From NCBI RefSeq assembly GCF_003012735.1, contig NZ_PXYI01000004.1, positions 372,001-436,000 of the forward strand: a DNA stretch of 64,000 bases. The letters are read 5' to 3'. Shown in pieces: positions 62,458 to 64,000 of the stretch. Source of the DNA: Allosphingosinicella deserti (lineage in GTDB: Bacteria; Pseudomonadota; Alphaproteobacteria; Sphingomonadales; Sphingomonadaceae). Under the pieces are notes generated by a model, which was not told where the DNA came from, ran no database searches, and saw only the letters and a program-made list of their open reading frames with translations. The translations under genes were made by a program, and so were the position numbers. Within the stretch, counting starts at the first letter, position 1. Each line of letters starts with the position of its first letter.

Positions 62458-63096
62458 ATGGCCGCTCAGTTCGAGAAGCAGCCGACCGGATATCTCTACC
62501 GGGCCAATTGCAAGGGACCGGCACGGCCTGCCACCCAGCAGGAGTTCGACAGCTTCGTGCGCCAGGGCGCCGTCAGCTTTCTGCTCCACGTCGCCGCCTT
62601 CATGGTGTCGGTGATCGCTGCGGCGATGCTAACCGCGCACTGGTTTCCCCGTGGCGGCGAGACGGGCGGCTTGGTGCTGATGGGCGGCATGATGCTCGGC
62701 ATCGGCTTCGCGCTATACCGGTCCATTCAATGGGCGATGCTGGCGCCGGAGCGGGCACTTGCCGAGCGCTCCCCGGTCGCTCCGCCGAAGCCTGGCCATC
62801 GTGCCGGCAGCCAGCCCAAAGCGATGCCGACCACCTCATCACCCGGGCCGCGCCGCAAAATCGGCTTTTGGGCCGCGATTGCCTGGACCCTCGCGGAGCT
62901 GGTCGGCGGGATCGGCTCGGCCTTGCTAGTGGCCGAGACCATGGGGCGGCTCTTCGGTGCTCGGGAACACGGCTTTGCGATCGCCGCAACCGGCGGGCTG
63001 CTCACCGGAGCGCTCGTCGTCTTCCTGATGGAGCGACGCTGCCGGCGGAAATACGGCTCCGGTCCACTCGACATTCTGGAGCATATTCGGTTCTGA
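62458..63096 (+). CDS. Unknown four-helix membrane protein
   Basis: A 212-residue protein with two pairs of hydrophobic segments (about residues 42-60, 68-84, 134-152 and 168-185) joined by a Pro-rich cytoplasmic loop. The start MAAQFEKQPTGYLYR at 62458 is preferred: GGGGGA lies just before it, while upstream in-frame starts at 62335, 62410 and 62434 are weaker. No family was recognised. Confidence 0.6.
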   Translation: MAAQFEKQPTGYLYRANCKGPARPATQQEFDSFVRQGAVSFLLHVAAFMVSVIAAAMLTAHWFPRGGETGGLVLMGGMMLGIGFALYRSIQWAMLAPERALAERSPVAPPKPGHRAGSQPKAMPTTSSPGPRRKIGFWAAIAWTLAELVGGIGSALLVAETMGRLFGAREHGFAIAATGGLLTGALVVFLMERRCRRKYGSGPLDILEHIRF

Positions 63097-63172
63097 TCGA
63101 CGCTCGCTTTCGCTGAGGGCGGGCGAGGACCACCGGCTTGCGCCCGTGCTGCCGGCTCACGATAGTCCGTCC

Positions 63173-64000
63173 ATGCCCAAGATGCTGCCGTTCCATCAGA
63201 TCCTCGCCAACAATCTGATCCAGAACGTGGTCAATTTCACCGTCTGGTTCGCACTGGTCTTCTGGGCGTTCCTGGCGACTCGTTCGGTGTTCGTCACCGG
63301 GATGATCGGCGGCATCTATCTGGTGTTCACGGCGGGCTTCGCGATCTGGTTCGGCAGCTTGGTCGACCATCATCGCAAGAAGCGGATCATGCTCGCATCG
63401 AGCGCGGGTTCCTTCCTGCTCTATGGTGCCTCGCTCGCCGCCTACGCGCTGGCGCCGGCAGATGCGCTGGCGCGCACCGAGGGTGCCACCTTGTGGGGGT
63501 TCATCCTCCTTGTGATGCTGGGCGTGATATGCGGCAACATTCGCATGATCGCGCTTCCGACCCTGGTTACGGCGCTGATCGAGGAGGACAGACGCGACAA
63601 GGCGAACGGGCTGGTCGGTATGGTGACCGGGATCGGGTTTCTGCTGACGTCGGGCATCAGCGGCTTTCTCGTAGCATGGGACGGCATTCGCGGCACGCTA
63701 TTGCTGGCGATCGGCTTCACGACGCTGGCCTTCCTGCATCTGCTGACCGTCCGGATCGACGATCCCGAGCCGGCCTCGTCCGCGCCGGGCCAGCGCAAGG
63801 AAATAGACCTGAGGGGCACGATCGACGTCGTCGGGACGGTGCCGGGGCTGTTCGCGCTGATTTTCTTCTCCACCTTCAACAACCTCCTCGGCGGCGTGTT
63901 CATGGCGTTGATGGACGCTTACGGCCTGTCGCTGATGGACGTGCATGCATGGGGCCTGCTGTGGGCGCTCGCCTCCTGCTCGTTCATTATCAGCGGCCTG
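63173..64000 (+). CDS. MFS transporter, 3' truncated by window edge
   Basis: The frame from ATG 63173 stays open to the right edge (276 codons). The product begins MPKMLPFHQILANNLIQNVV and has at least seven membrane segments, with FGSLVDHHRKKRIML as the MFS loop between helices 2 and 3 and TLVTALIEEDRRDKANGLVG before helix 5. This loop content resembles the MFS_3 drug/siderophore exporters. The C-terminal part is outside the window; the substrate is unknown. Confidence 0.85.
   Translation, partial: MPKMLPFHQILANNLIQNVVNFTVWFALVFWAFLATRSVFVTGMIGGIYLVFTAGFAIWFGSLVDHHRKKRIMLASSAGSFLLYGASLAAYALAPADALARTEGATLWGFILLVMLGVICGNIRMIALPTLVTALIEEDRRDKANGLVGMVTGIGFLLTSGISGFLVAWDGIRGTLLLAIGFTTLAFLHLLTVRIDDPEPASSAPGQRKEIDLRGTIDVVGTVPGLFALIFFSTFNNLLGGVFMALMDAYGLSLMDVHAWGLLWALASCSFIISGL

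Overview
The window is about 66% GC and carries a gene set and gene orders (lapA-pyrF, accD-folC, rsmD beside a pseudouridine synthase, MFS-cysK, CvpA-cysS) typical of an alphaproteobacterium, most likely a Sphingomonas-like member of the Sphingomonadaceae. No rRNA, tRNA or CRISPR array was found. Both edges cut genes: an O-acyltransferase at the left and an MFS transporter at the right.

Bases 1761-17340 are a flagellar block. A single flagellin gene is read leftward from a sigma-28 (FliA) type promoter. Divergently, a sigma-54 type promoter at 2813-2828 precedes a tightly packed run fliE-F-G-H-I-J-K-L-M-N-O-P-Q-R-flhB, followed by a small unknown gene, fliD and fliS. The run gives the basal-body MS ring, switch, most of the export apparatus, hook-length control, filament cap and filament chaperone. 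flhA, fliA, rpoN and the rod and hook genes are not in the window.

Bases 17380-53523 are mostly ordinary chromosome: RF3, Pcm, two small tandem membrane paralogues, a YdbS/YdbT-like PH-domain pair, MFS-cysK, a DUF885 lipoprotein, a UvrD helicase, a GFA protein, a retropepsin-PDZ protease, rsmD, an RsuA/RluB-type pseudouridine synthase with a very long basic tail, a response regulator, a Rieske oxygenase, AmpG, a TPR protein, folC, accD, pyrF, lapA, a patatin, RlpA, an M13 peptidase, a serine hydrolase, an EEP-fold protein, a short HPF, RadA, CvpA and CysS. A family of palindromic GC-rich repeats, usually in inverted pairs, sits in the gaps between these genes. One pair (27352-27774) exactly encloses a frameshifted DUF559 nuclease-like gene, and two other pairs look like internally deleted versions of the same unit.

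Bases 53600-60500 look like an accessory, partly decaying region. They hold a two-gene unit whose first product joins five 51-residue polyglycine-hydrolase-type repeats to a papain-like (AvrRpt2/C39-like) cysteine protease. An AT-rich upstream region, a SUKH-type immunity-like gene, a glycine-zipper protein, a lone repressor-like HTH protein with a 16-bp palindrome in front of it, a multiply frameshifted alginate-export porin remnant and an LprI-domain protein follow. The right end has a YdcH-like small protein with TerC, an unknown four-helix membrane protein and the cut MFS gene.

The most interesting candidates are the DUF559-plus-inverted-repeat unit with its deletion derivatives, and the PGH-repeat/papain-like protease cassette.
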